64,000 nt of DNA from Warburgia ugandensis. Lineage: Eukaryota; Streptophyta; Magnoliopsida; Canellales; Canellaceae. The stretch is taken from contig CP141127.1 in the NCBI GenBank assembly GCA_035236585.1, positions 43,352,001-43,416,000 of the forward strand, read 5' to 3'. The notes under the pieces were generated by a model. That model did not search any database. It worked only from the letters and a program-made list of their open reading frames with translations, and had not been told where the DNA came from. The position numbers were made by a program, and so were the translations under genes. The stretch's first letter is position 1, and each line of letters opens with the position of its first letter. Shown here piece by piece: positions 36,090-47,214 of this stretch.

Positions 36090-37300
36090 CCAGGAGCATG
36101 TGGAAGTCCCACTTAACGCACCTCGATCCCTAAGGTTAAACTATGGCCTCATTAATGACAATATGGCAATCAATCCTCTACAAATCAGGCAGGGAGTGCT
36201 TGCTGAGGATGTTTTTGAAGTGACACTTGTGGCAGAGGACCTATTACAAGTTTTCTTATGGGATCAACATGAGCACCCTCACATTGTCCCCTACATGGGG
36301 AATATGCACGTACTTACTTACAAATCAATTGGTATTCAATTACATGTTATATAATTGGTATATGTAATAATTTTTTCTTTTATGCATCCTTTTGAATGAT
36401 TCTACTAGCCTTTTTGAAGGTGAAGGTACACTTTACCAATTCCTTAAACCTAGCATCATTTCTGGAGTGGCAAAGCAATGGTCAATCGAAAGGCATATTC
36501 AGGAAATTTTATCAAGCTTCTTTCGCTGCTCTCAGGGAAAGGGGTTAATGATTCCCTACAATGGTGGGTAAATGTTAATTTTCTTATTTTTATGCCAAAT
36601 TATTTTTTATTTAGTGATTTTCAACTTCCATTATAATCCATATGACTGTCTATGTAGGTCTCATTGGATGCTGCTCATTTTGGATGTGCACAGTAGCCAT
36701 GCTTTCTCTTTTGATTCTTGTGGAGCGCACATCCATCCCACCCTCGCAAGTATTATAAATAAGTAAGATTTTTTTTTTCATGTGTTATGTGTAGATAAGT
36801 AATTTGTTATTCATCTATAATGCATTTGAAATTTAAATTTGTAGGGTTTGGTGTGAATGGGCTACTATTATCGAGACTGTACAACCACCAAAACTCACAT
36901 AGAAGAATGTCAAGGCATATGAAATAGTTAATTCCTCTAAGTTATCACTAATTAAACCTACATTATTACAAATGACATTTATGAGTTCTTTTTTGTTGTC
37001 CTTGTTCCACAATGCCCTAAACAACAGCCTATTTGGGAGTGTGGGTATTATGTCCTAAGGTACATGAGGACCCTCGTATTTGATAGTACTCCTCTCTCAC
37101 ATATAAAAAAGGTGAAACACTTTTTATTTTTAATATTATATTTTTCTACAATTTTTATGGATCTAGCTAAATATTTATATCTTAATTAAATATTTGTATT
37201 TTAGGCTGTTGTGCTTTCTGAGTGGGCAAACAAGAAGAGTTACTCTAGAGTAAACTCAATAAAATACAAACTGAATGGGTTGAGCATGCAATGAGTTTCA
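36090..37300 (+). pseudogene. CACTA1 second gene: Ulp1-like (C48) cysteine protease
   Basis: Exons with clear borders are visible. A lead-in segment (36100-36354) has ALED-like helices and ends PHIVPYMG. Next comes SSFFRCSQGKGLMIPYN to a GT donor at 36568, and an AG acceptor at 36657 opens SHWMLLILDVHSSHAFSFDSCG. An intron at 36763-36844 and another at 37112-37204 follow. The catalytic set of the Ulp1 family can be seen: His in SHW (about 36661), Asp in FDS (about 36712), Gln in CPKQQP and Cys in WECGYYV (about 37033-37055). Ulp1 enzymes cleave SUMO from proteins. Of the three copies here, only this one keeps all catalytic positions, but a stop (LT-stop-KN near 36900) and frame changes still break it. 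Confidence 0.75.
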
Positions 37301-37429
37301 ATTAGATTTCTTGGAGTAACTACATGAACTTGAAAAACATAATAAAGTATTTTTTTCATTGACTTGTGTGTGTTCCTTTAGATGTTATTATTTTCTTTGA
37401 AATATAAATATAATTGTATTTTAAGCAAT

Positions 37430-38240
37430 GAATGAGTGAAAATTTGGAGTGCAGGAATAAATGAGTATGGATGAAGTGAATTTGGAGTTTGAACATGAAG
37501 TGAATATGTGACAGTTGAATTATATAACTTTTATGAGATGAAGAATGAGAGGGTTAGTTAGAGTGTGAAAGTAAATGTGAATGTGCATGGATTTACAAAT
37601 GAAGTGAATGTGTATGTTATAAACAATGCATATGTTGAAGTTTCTTATATAAATTATTTTTAAGATAGATGTGGATGGATAATGATGTGTATGGATGTTT
37701 TGTAGCCATTATAGATGTGTTAGGTGTTATATTTTAAGAATGATTCAAGGTATCAAGAAAGAAGTAGATGCATGTTGTATTAGATGTTTGGTTTTTCATG
37801 TTTATAAAGATTGTTTGTATCAGGTGTATAGAATGTTTGTTATTTAATTTATACACAAGTAGTAGTATATCAAGAAAGATGTTGATGCATTGTAGTGGAT
37901 GGTGGTTTGGAATGTGTATGAAGATTGAACTATTAGGTGTATATGATGTTTGATTTTTCATGTTTATAAAGATTGTTTGAAGAATTAGGTGCAAAGAATG
38001 TTGGTTATTCAATGTATATATAGTTGGTAATGTATTAATAAATTAATATGTGGATGCATTGTAGTGGTTGTTGGCTTTCATGTTTGTGGAGATTGAAGTA
38101 TTTTAATGTATACATGTGATATTGTATTAAGAAGTGGATAAATATTGTATATTAATAGATTTTTAATTTTTATAAACTTTGTTTGAGGACCAAGTGTATG
38201 TGGGATGCTTGTTATTCAATTGTATACAGGTGGTGGAGTG
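37430..38240. repeat. Degenerate tandem repeats in the CACTA1 3' tail
   Basis: AT/GT-rich units of roughly 115-170 bp. They repeat GATGCATTGTAGTGGATG-like words (37766, 37882, 38053) together with TTTTTCATGTTTATAAAGAT (37795, 37950) and TGTTATTCAATTTATACA. CACTA2 carries the inverse at 41230-41990 and CACTA3 at 61400-61920. Short open frames here are tandem-repeat artefacts. Confidence 0.7.
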
Positions 38241-38244
38241 TGAA

Positions 38245-38889
38245 AATAAATTTGAAAAGTAACTTTTAAAGTTATTTTTCACTAAACGACTTCAAAACTT
38301 GGGAATTTTTAAAATCATTTATGGAAAAATGACTATAAAAGCAAGATATTTTGAAGTCATTTAGTAAAAAATGACTTTAAAAGTCCATTAAAATGTTAAA
38401 ATTTGAAATCTCTTATAAAGAAACAACTTTAAAAGATAATAAAAATGTTGAACTTTTGAAGTCGCTTATATGAAAACAACCTCTAGAGTCACCAACTTTT
38501 GAAATCATTTTTATATAAGCGACTTCAAAAGTTCATCCAAATGAGGTTCTTTTAAGTTGTTTATAAGAAAATGACTTATAAAGTCATCAACTTTAGAAGT
38601 TTTTTTTCTGTAAGCAACTTCAAAAGTCAATCAAAATTTGGTTGTTTTTGAAGTTGCTTACAAAAAATGACTTCTAAAGTTGTTGACATTAGAAGTCATT
38701 TTTATACAAGCGGCTTCAAAAGTGTCTTGCTTACAAAAAAGTGACTTTAAAATTTTGTGACCTTTAAGTTGTTTATGTAAATGACTTTAAAAGTTGATGA
38801 CTTTCCATGTTGGCTAAGTAGAAGTTGCTTCTTAAGCGACTTCTATTATCACTTTTAACCGACTTTAAAAGCCCCCCTGTGTAGTACTG
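38245..38889 (+). repeat. CACTA1 right subterminal array and terminal inverted repeat
   Basis: Many alternating GACTTTAAAAGT / ACTTTTGAAGTC half-sites end in the terminal repeat, which read inward is CAGTACTACACAGGGGGG followed by CTTTTAAAGTCGG. One base differs from the CACTACTACACAGG of the other elements. CACTA3 sequence follows from 38890. Confidence 0.85.
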
Positions 38890-40332
38890 CCAGAAAATTT
38901 CATTATCCTTTTGTAATAATTCTCTATCTCAACATCTTTATTGTATATCTAATTTACAATTGGGTCAATGCTTGTTGGCCTTGGATTCCCATTAAAACAT
39001 CGTGGCAGTTGGTTCATGGTATGAGCATGAATCAACAGTTTTGCATGGAATTAGTATGCCACCACATACTAAGCGAGTGTCCATTACCATGGCTTTGAAT
39101 GCTAATGTCTACCTACCATTCTATTTAGAAATGAAAAATATGATAAATGTTGGGTAAGTAGTTGCATATCACGTCGCTTGGCTGAAGGCACTAGTCATTC
39201 CATAGAGTCTATGATATTTATCTTATTATACTACCTTCCTCATCAATACTTTTTAGCTAGAGACCTCAATTTAATTGTTTATTAACTTTATATGGTTAAT
39301 CATCAACAACATGCGACATTAAGGTCGGCTGCCTTTGCACTGTCACCTATTTCTGTAGCACCAATGGAACAAGTACTTGTATATTTCTTTGTTTTTTTTC
39401 TATCATAAATTAGGTCCTATTGATTGATTAATATTATTTAGATAAAAAAATTTTTTTTACATCTTTTATAGCAGTTGTTTAAGGAGCATGTGTAAATCTC
39501 ACCTAACACATCTCAATCCCTAAGGTTAATCTATGTCGCATCAATGATGATATGGCCATCAACCCCATATGAATCAAGGAGGGAGTGCTTGACAAGGATG
39601 TTGTTGAAGTGTCACTTATGACAAAGGACCTACTTCGAGTTTGCCTATGGGATCAACTTGAGCACCCTCACATTGTCTCCTACATGGGGTATGTGCACAT
39701 ACTTGCTTATAAAACATTTGACATTACATGTTGTATTTTCATGGTATAGGTAATAACTATTTCCTTTATGCAGCTTCTTGAATGATGCAACTAGCCTTTT
39801 TAAGGGTAAGGGTACACTTTACCAATTGCTTGACCTTAACATCATTTCTGGAGTGGTAGAGCCATGGCCAATATAGAGGCATGTTTAGGATATTTTATCA
39901 TGCTTCTTCTACTACTCTCAGGGATAGGGCTTAATGATTCCCTACAATAGTGGGCAAGTTTTAATTTTCTTATGTTCTTGCCAACTTGTTCTATCCTTAA
40001 GGATTGTCAACTTTAATTACAATTCATATGATTATCTATGTAGGGCTCATTAGATGTTACTCGATTTGCATGAGCAAAGTGGGTTAGCTTTCTTTTTTTA
40101 TTATAGTGGAGTGCACATCCATCCCGCCCTTGTAGTAATTATAAATAAATAAGCTTTTATTCTTTTCATGTATTATGAGTAAATAAATAGTTTGTTATTC
40201 ATCTATAATGCATTTGAAATTTAAATTTGTAATGTATGGTACGAATGGGCTAATCTAACTTAGACTATACAACTATCAAAACTAACTTGGAAGAATGTCA
40301 AGGTAATAGAAAATAATTAATTACTCTATTTT
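38890..40332 (+). pseudogene. CACTA3 second gene: DUF8039-like and Ulp1-like N-part
   Basis: Colinear with CACTA1 35514-36940. The DUF8039-like part (VGQCLLALDSH, HGISMPPHTKRVSITMALNA) lies at about 38960-39210 in broken frames. The protease lead-in (PHIVSYMG) is at about 39670. At 40045-40110 the SHWM-equivalent region is degraded (TH-stop-M), and the catalytic Asp codon is TAT (FYYSG). The last three bases, TTT, are the left target duplication of CACTA2. The protease C-part continues at 60916. Confidence 0.72.
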
Positions 40333-41210
40333 CACTACTACATAGGGGACTTTTAAAGTTAGTTGAAAGTGATAATAGAAGTCGCTTAATAAGGGACTTC
40401 TACCGAGCTGACTTGGAAAGTGGTCAACTTTTAAAGTCGTTTACATAAACAACTTTAAAGGTCACAAACTTTTAAAGTTATTATTTTTGTAAGTGACTTC
40501 AAAAGTTTTTACTTATATGAAAATGACTTCTAAATTCACTACCTTTAGAAGTCATTTACATATAAGCGACTTCAAAATCACCACAATTTGATTGACTTTT
40601 AGAGTCACGTAAAAAAAAAATGACTTCTAAAGTTGGAGACTTTAGAAGTCATTTTCATATAAGCAACATCAAAAGAACCACATCTTGATGAACTTTTGAG
40701 GTCACTTACAAAAAAATGACTTCTAAAGATGGTGACTTTAGAAGTCATTTTCATATAAGAGACTTCAAAAGAACTACATCCTAATGAACTTTTGAAGTCC
40801 CTTACAAAAAGACGACTTCTAAAGTTGGTGACTTTGAAAGTCATTTTCATATAAGCAACTTTGAAAGAACCACATCTTGATGAACTTTTGAAGTCACTTA
40901 CATAAAAATGACTTCTAAAGTTGGCGACTTTAGAAGTTGTTTTCTTATAAGCAACTTAAAAAATTCAACCTTTTTTATTATCTTTTAAAGTCGCGTACAC
41001 TAAACAACTTCAAAAGTGGTAACTTTTAAAATCGTTTTATAGATAAGCTACTTCAAAAGCTCACGTTTGATCGACTTTTAAAGTTTTTTTTTCTTTCAAC
41101 AACTTAAAAAATTCTTGTCTTTTAAAGTCATTTTTTCCTAAAGGACTTCAAAAATTTTATATTTTTGAAGTCATAGTGAAAAACAACTTAAAAGTATTTT
41201 TTTTCAATTT
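40333..41210 (-). repeat. CACTA2 terminal repeat and subterminal array at its 3' end
   Basis: After the terminal CACTACTACATAGGGGACTT come about 850 bp of alternating half-sites (GACTTCTAAAGT, ACTTTTGAAGTC and variants). Part of this is a higher-order repeat of about 95-100 bp with units at 40600, 40700, 40800 and 40895, each with TGACTTCTAAAGTTGG-type text followed by CATATAAGCAAC. The repetitive open frame at 40605-40850 is a by-product of that repeat. Confidence 0.85.
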
Positions 41211-42330
41211 TATTTTCCAGCTTCACCACCTATATACAATTGAATAACAAACATCACATTCATCCACTTCTTGATACAATACCACCTGTATACATTAATT
41301 GTATAACAAACATCATGTATACCTAATACTTCAATCTCCACTAACATAAAAAACCAACAACCACCACAATGCATCCACATCATAATTTATTGTTACATTA
41401 GCACCAGTGTATATATTGAATAACAAATATTCTATGCACCTAATACTTCAAACAATCTTTATAAACATGAAAAACCAAACATCATTTACACCTAATACTT
41501 CAATCTCTATACACATTTGAAACAACCATTCATTACAATGCATTGACAACTTTCTTGATACACTACCACCCATGTATACATTGAATAAAAAATATTCTAT
41601 ACACCTAATACAAACAATCTTCATAAACATGAAAAAATAAACATCCAATAAAACATACATCCACTTCTTTCTTGATACCCAGAATCGTTCTTAAAATATA
41701 ACACCTAATACATCCATAATGGCTACAAAACATCCATACACATCATTATCCATCCACATCTATCTTAAAAATTATTTATATAAGAAAATACAACATATGC
41801 ATTGTCTATAACATCCACATTCACTTCATTTGTAAATCCATACACATTAACATTTACTTTCACACTTTAAGTAACCCTCTCATTCTTCATCTCATAAAAG
41901 TTATATAATTCAATTTCCACATATTCACTTCATGTTCAAGCTCTAAATTAACTTCATCCATATTTATTTATTGTCACACTCCAAATTTCTACTCATTCAT
42001 TGCTTAAAATACAAATATATATATATATATATTTCAAAAAAATAATAAAATCTAAAGGAACACACATAAGTCAATGAAAAAAATACCCTATTATGTATTT
42101 TAGATTCATGTAGTTACTCCAAGTGATCTAATTGAAATTCATTACATACTTAGCCCTTTCAGTTCGTATTTGATTGAGATTTACTCTAGAGTAACTCTTT
42201 TTGTTTGCCCACTCAAAAAGCATAGCAGCTTGAAATACAATATATTTAATTAAGCTAAAACTATAAAAAAAATATCAGATTATGCAAAATAAAAATTGTT
42301 CTACCTTTCTTAAATGGGAGACAAGAGTAC
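41211..42330 (-). repeat. CACTA2 3' tail with degenerate tandem repeats
   Basis: Inverse counterpart of 37430-38240: CTTCAATCTCCA, ATGCATCCACATC and CATGAAAAACCAAACATC words recur at about 120-170 bp. An (AT)n run lies at 42015-42030. From about 42100 to 42330 it corresponds to the last exon and 3' flank of the Ulp1-like gene. Confidence 0.65.
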
Positions 42331-42334
42331 TATC

Positions 42335-43265
42335 CAAATGAGGGTCCTCATGTATCTCAGGACATAATACCCACACTCCCAATCAGACTATTGCTTAGGG
42401 TACTATGCGACATGGACAACAAAAATGAACTCATAAATATCATTTGTAATAATGGAGGTTTGATGGTTGTGCAATCTCGATCATGGTAGCCAATTCAATC
42501 AAAGCCCTACAAATTTAAATTTCAAATGCATTATAGATAAATAACAAATTACTTATCTACACATAACACATGAAAGAAAATAAATGCTTACTTATTTGTA
42601 ATATCTGTGAGGGTGAGATAGATGTGTGCTCCACAAGAATAAAAAAGAAAGTGTAGCCACCATGCACATCCAAAGCGAGCAGCATCCAATGAGACCTACA
42701 TAGGCAGTCATATGGATTATAATGAAAGTTGACAATCCCTAAGTAAAGAATAATTTAGCAAAAAAGAAGAAAATTAAAACTTACCGACTATTATAGGGAA
42801 TCATTAATCCCTATCCCTGAGAGCAATAAAGGAAGCCTAGTAAAATATCTTGAATATGCCTCTTAATCGGCCATTGCTCTGCCTCTCCAGAAATGACACT
42901 AGGGTCAAGGAATTGGTAAAGTGTACCCTCACCCTCAACAAGGCTAGTCACATCATCCAAGAAGCTGCGTAAAATAAATAATTATTACATATGCCATTAA
43001 AATATAACATGTAATTAAATACCAAAAGATTTATAAGCAAGTATGTGCATATACCCCATGTAGGAGACAATGTGAGGGTGCTCGAGTTGATCCCATAGGC
43101 AAACTTGTAATATGTCTTCTGCAATAAATGACACTTCAACAACGTCCTTAGCAAGCACTCCCTACTTGATTCATACAGGATTGATTGCCATATCATCATT
43201 GATGAGACCATAGATTAACCTTAGGGATCTAGGCATGTTAGGTAGGATTTCCACATGCTCCAAGG
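42335..43265 (-). pseudogene. CACTA2 second gene: Ulp1-like protease, frameshifted
   Basis: On the minus strand the lead-in (PHIVSYMG, about 43060) and a SHWMLLALDV block (about 42690-42660) are readable. Compared with CACTA1, one base is missing at about 42640, exactly at the catalytic Asp codon, so the frame is lost there. The Cys box survives as WECGYYVLRYM (about 42390-42355), but the preceding KQQ has become KQ-stop and the CP before it reads YP. In intact Ulp1 enzymes His, Asp, Gln and Cys are all needed, so this copy cannot be active. Confidence 0.75.
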
Positions 43266-43459
43266 ACGGCTGCTGTAAAAGATGTAAACATTTTTAGCTA
43301 AATAATATTAATCTATGAGGAGGGCTTAATTTATGATGAAAAAAAAACCAAAGATATATTCAAGTACTTGTTCCATTGGTGTAGTAGCCATAGGTGACAC
43401 TAGCATGGTGGCCAATCTTGGTGCCACATTTTGTTGTTGATTAACCGTATATAGTTATT

Positions 43460-43790
43460 AAACAATTAAGTGAGGTCTTTAGCTAAAAAATATTGATGAG
43501 GAAGGTAGTATGATAAGATACATACCATGGACTCTATGAGACTGACTAGTGCCTCTAGCCAAGCAACGTGGTATGCAACTGCCTGCCCAATGGTTATAAT
43601 ATTTTCCATTTCTAATGGGAATGGTAAGCAGGCATTAGCATTCAAAGCCATGTTAATGGACACCTGCTTAATATGTGGTGGCATACTAATTCCATGCAGA
43701 ATGTTTGATTCATGCTCATAGCATGAACCAACTGCCACGATATTTTGATGAGAATCCAAGGCCAACAGGCATTGACCCACCTACAAAATA
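43460..43790 (-). pseudogene. CACTA2 second gene: DUF8039-like domain
   Basis: The best preserved copy of this domain: the open frame 43780-43466 reads MGQCLLALDSHQNIVAVGSC, then HGISMPPHIKQVSINMALNA and PLEMENIITIGQAVAYHVAW. It sits between the Transposase_24-like and Ulp1-like parts, as in CACTA1. The domain name is given from memory of the family. Confidence 0.62.
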
Positions 43791-44039
43791 TATAATAAAG
43801 AGGTTGAGATATAGAATTATTATAGAAGGAAAATTAAATTTCTAGTTTTGTCTATGTATATTCCTCCTGGGTAGGAATTTCCTTTTCGAGTAGGGCCGGA
43901 TGACCTTCATTTTCTTCTTCAGTAAGGAAATTGTAGCTTGCACGTGATGGAGGTACAGGGGCGCTGCCACAATTATGAGCAGGAGATGGAGTAACAATCA
44001 TCAAACCTCCCTCATGCAACTATCTAAATATATCAGAAT

Positions 44040-45450
44040 TTATTTTTGTAGTGAGATCATTGTAGGCCTTCTCATCATCTTGAATATTAGGTATACATCC
44101 TTTACCAAAGAATTTAGAAGGAACAACACTGCAACCCATGCCCTAACTCGACTAGGGTGATCCTTCTTATTGTCCATAGCCTTAGACATGATTTCTTTCT
44201 TGGAAGAAGTGCTGCTTAAAGTTCTTGTAATAGCACTTTCTTTGCTAAGAATGTCTTGCAAAATTTAATTGGAAAGACATGATCATATGATCTAATTAAT
44301 TGTAAAAAATTTATAGACCGGCGGAACCACTTACTATGAGAGAAGCATTTTGCACAGTAGTTTCATCTGAGAACTTGTTATTAGTACGGCCTACCGAATG
44401 CACCATTTTCTAGAGGATGGAGTGATCAATGGGTTCCATAGTCCCAGCTTTTTTTTTTTCTTTCAAGCAAAGGCACTATAGTTAGAGAACATATATATAA
44501 CTATAGCAGCATTAAATTGAATGGGATAAATTATCACATATGCTTACTTTGTGCTCTTCTAAACGAGTGTAGTCCAACCTAAATAGGTGGTGCTACATAT
44601 TTATTTCATGCACCTTTCTTCCCTTTGTACTCTTCGCCTACACATTTTTACATGAGTGATCAAGTATAATAATTGAATGTTACATGTAATTAAAAGAATG
44701 AAGCATTGTTTGTGCACATACCTCAAACTTGGTGGAGGTGTGGTTCTGTACAAATCCATTCTAAGCCACATGGTCAATGATGTCAGAGTAAATGGAAGGC
44801 ACCATGTACAACCTTAACTGATCATTGACAATTGGAGCTATGTAATTGAGAACAAGGTAGTTCTTCCATTTTCTCCATTGCCCTCCTACCCCTTGTAAAG
44901 CATGCATCTTTTTTGTCATTCGACATGTGAAAGGCAGACTGCAAATTGAACACATCAAATTACTAAATTTAAAAATAAGGAAAGGTATAATGTAAATAAT
45001 ACATGTGCTTAATGTTTACATGCTTTCAGCATTTCCCATATAGAATCTTACTATAGAGTAGAGTAAACTACTATAAGTAAGTGCAATCTCACCAATCTCT
45101 TCCCTTGTACTATTGTATTGGAAAGTTTCTTTAATTTCCTTCGAATTTCTCTTGATAACCTTTTCCATTGTTATTCGGCCTCTGCCCTTTCTTTTTGGAG
45201 TAGCATTCATGGTGGCCTCTTGTTCATGCTCTTTAACGTGGCTATAATCTTCAATTTGATGTTCTTCTCGTTCCATCATTACTACAAAGAAACACTCAAT
45301 GATATTAGAACAATGACATAAAGAAAGGCTATGCAATTCATTTAAAGAAACCAAATCAATGTCCCTGATAAACATAGTTTAAGTAAAAAAATAAATAAAG
45401 GAGACTTCATCTCCATCATTCACATAAACATACAATATCTAACATATGTG
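44040..45450 (-). pseudogene. CACTA2 second gene: Transposase_24/Ptta-like region
   Basis: The N-part is in the open frame 45375-45016: a basic stretch (KRKGRGRITMEKVIKR) followed by REEIGEIALTYSSLLYSIVRFYMG, the usual start of this plant transposon protein. The next exon (44958-44761) reads MHALQGVGGQWRKWKNYLVLNYIAP. The segment at 44400-44340 (VHSVGRTNNKFSDET) and the frame 44261-44040 (ILSKESAITRTLSS ... KKDHPSRVRAWVAVLFLLNSLVKDVY, shifted) complete it. Gaps between the pieces look like introns. It supplies the portion deleted from CACTA1. Confidence 0.72.
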
Positions 45451-46790
45451 ATAAACTAACCTCAAGGAAAACAAATAAATGATGCATGAAAAGTATTTGC
45501 TTGCTTAGAATAGATATTTGTAAAGGTGTTACAAATCCCATAGTCCTTTCACTAGTCTTTAACTCCACTGCTTTGTGTTCACATCTCTTAGTGGGTGTGG
45601 TTATTCTTATGATTTTTACATGAATATTGTGTTTGATGTTCACCACTTAGCCATCACTCAACCACTTTCCACATTACTCAATTGCTTGTTAAGCATGGCA
45701 AAGCCACCAAGGATTGTGTTCCAAAGTCTCTATTAAACATATAGGAGTTCTAAGGTCCATGTTACTGCCCTTTTATCATAAGAATTTTCATTTTACTATA
45801 TGTTATGTTACTTGACTAAGCCAGTCCATTTGGAAGTTACCATTGACAAGTATTGATAAGCTTAGCTTATGCTACTGTTTTCCCTTATGTTATGCTAGAT
45901 GTTATTACCTGACATGTTAATGAAATTTAAGATCTTTCAACCATGGTGAATTTCATTCAAATAGCCACTCAAGCATGAACTAATTGGTTCCACAAACAGA
46001 TACCTCCCAGGTGGAAATTCTTGCCTCAACATTCCACCATGTCCACCCAAAATGAGGTTAGAAGTCCACCTAATCCAATCATTTCATTCTTGAAATCTCA
46101 ACCAACCGATAGAGTTATTAATTAGTTACAAATTTCCCAAGAACTCCCATTCATTTGCCAATAAACCAAAGGCCAAAAGGCCATCAAATAAGGCACCTCC
46201 ATTCTAGTATTTTGTAAGGGGTGTCCCATTCACCCCTACCAAACACCATCATTTCAAAGTCAAAGTGTTAGGACACAATCATCATTCATAGGGGTATGAA
46301 ATGTGCATATAATTCTCCTAAAAACATTTAATGCATTACTATCCATAGGTACACCATCAATTCTGCTTCTTTTTAAGTCATATTAAGTACCAACAAGAAG
46401 GCATTTAGTTATCCCTATGTTAATAGTAAAAATGCTTCACCTAAAGATGGAAATTAACAGTGTTTTACAACTACAAGTTTACACAAGTTTATACACATAT
46501 GGTAGTCCACTTCAAGTAATTCAAAATCATTTTAAACATGATTTTATCAAGTAGAGCAAGAGTTGTTGTCCATGATAAGAAACATTTGGGTGGATAACCT
46601 AATCCAAAATCCCATTTGGGTTGAAAAATGCAGCAATATATCAATCAAAATACCCTTGATAAGAAACAAAAGAAAAGCGAAAGCGATCAAGCACCTATAA
46701 GATTGCACTTGTCAACTTTGATTCCTTTAAATGAATACCTCCAATGCTAGGGTTTGCACATGAATCACTTAATTCTACAAGAACACCATG
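45451..46790 (-). other. CACTA2 5' part of the second gene: short exons and introns
   Basis: The frame 45646-45416 (TPTKRCEHKAVELKTSERTMG, ILSKQILFMHH) matches CACTA1 27565-27690 and is probably an exon. The block at about 46760-46690 matches CACTA1 26487-26545 and may be the first exon end. The rest is AT-rich, without motifs, and intron-like. Confidence 0.5.
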
Positions 46791-46829
46791 AAAATTGGTC
46801 ATGAAAATCAATCAATAAACATAAGTAAA

Positions 46830-47160
46830 TGGAGGCCCCCCCTACTTGGATCCCCCCTTCCCATCCCACTACTCTGGTCCCCCCTTCCCCTCGCTACTAC
46901 TGGGATCCCCCCCCCCCCCAAACCCTCCCAAGAACCCAATTCTGGCCCCCTCCCTAGAACCTAGTTCCCTGCCCCCATGCCCACTTGCCCAAAATCCGGT
47001 TCCCCCTACCCACCCCTCCTCGGAACACAGTCCCCCTACCCACCCCCTCGGGCTGTCGATTAGCATGATATGTACCACCCTCTTCTCCTCTGGCCACCAG
47101 ATTTAATTTTCTCCCTCTTCTCCTCTTCTTTCTTCTCCCTCGATTTTTCTTTATGTTAGT
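46830..47160 (-). repeat. CACTA2 G-rich (minus-strand) minisatellite
   Basis: In plus reading it is C-rich, with a 12-base C run near 46908 and repeated ATCCCCCCTTCC and ACCCACCCCCT units. It is the inverse of 25925-26425, so the G-rich strand is the coding strand of the element in both copies. The Pro-rich open frame at 46846-47106 is low complexity. Confidence 0.78.
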
Positions 47161-47214
47161 TGGGCATGGTGGGAAGTCTATTTCATAGTTTAAGTAGGGA
47201 TACATAAAGAAGTT

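Larger units (their letters stand above)
19991..38889 (+). mobile_element. CACTA1: CACTA (En/Spm) transposon with lost left terminus
   Basis: In order it holds a subterminal array, TNP2, DUF4218, DUF4216, a tandem array, a G-rich minisatellite, the second gene (Transposase_24-like, DUF8039-like, Ulp1-like) and a terminal array. It ends ...CCCCCTGTGTAGTACTG at 38889, the inverted form of the CACTACTACACAGG ends seen elsewhere. The left terminal repeat is missing. Alignment with CACTA2 begins in mid-array, at a point about 480 bp from the CACTA2 terminus. A truncated gypsy element fills 27717-34985, and about 1 kb of CACTA sequence is missing there relative to CACTA2. It lies inside CACTA3. Confidence 0.85.

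Noticed and set aside
36572-36766. Open frame starting MLIFLFLCQIIFYL, resembling a signal peptide or membrane segment
   Set aside because: The hydrophobic start is the intron 36568-36657 read through; the true exon begins at 36658 with the SHWM protease block.
40605-40850. An 81-codon frame with an internal repeat (FRSHFFV)
   Set aside because: It is the translation of the ~95-bp higher-order repeat in a non-coding subterminal array.
38245-41210. Possible CRISPR-like array from regularly spaced repeats
   Set aside because: Repeats are palindromic half-sites in alternating orientation with variable AT-rich spacers, bounded by CACTA termini in a plant genome. There are no cas genes.
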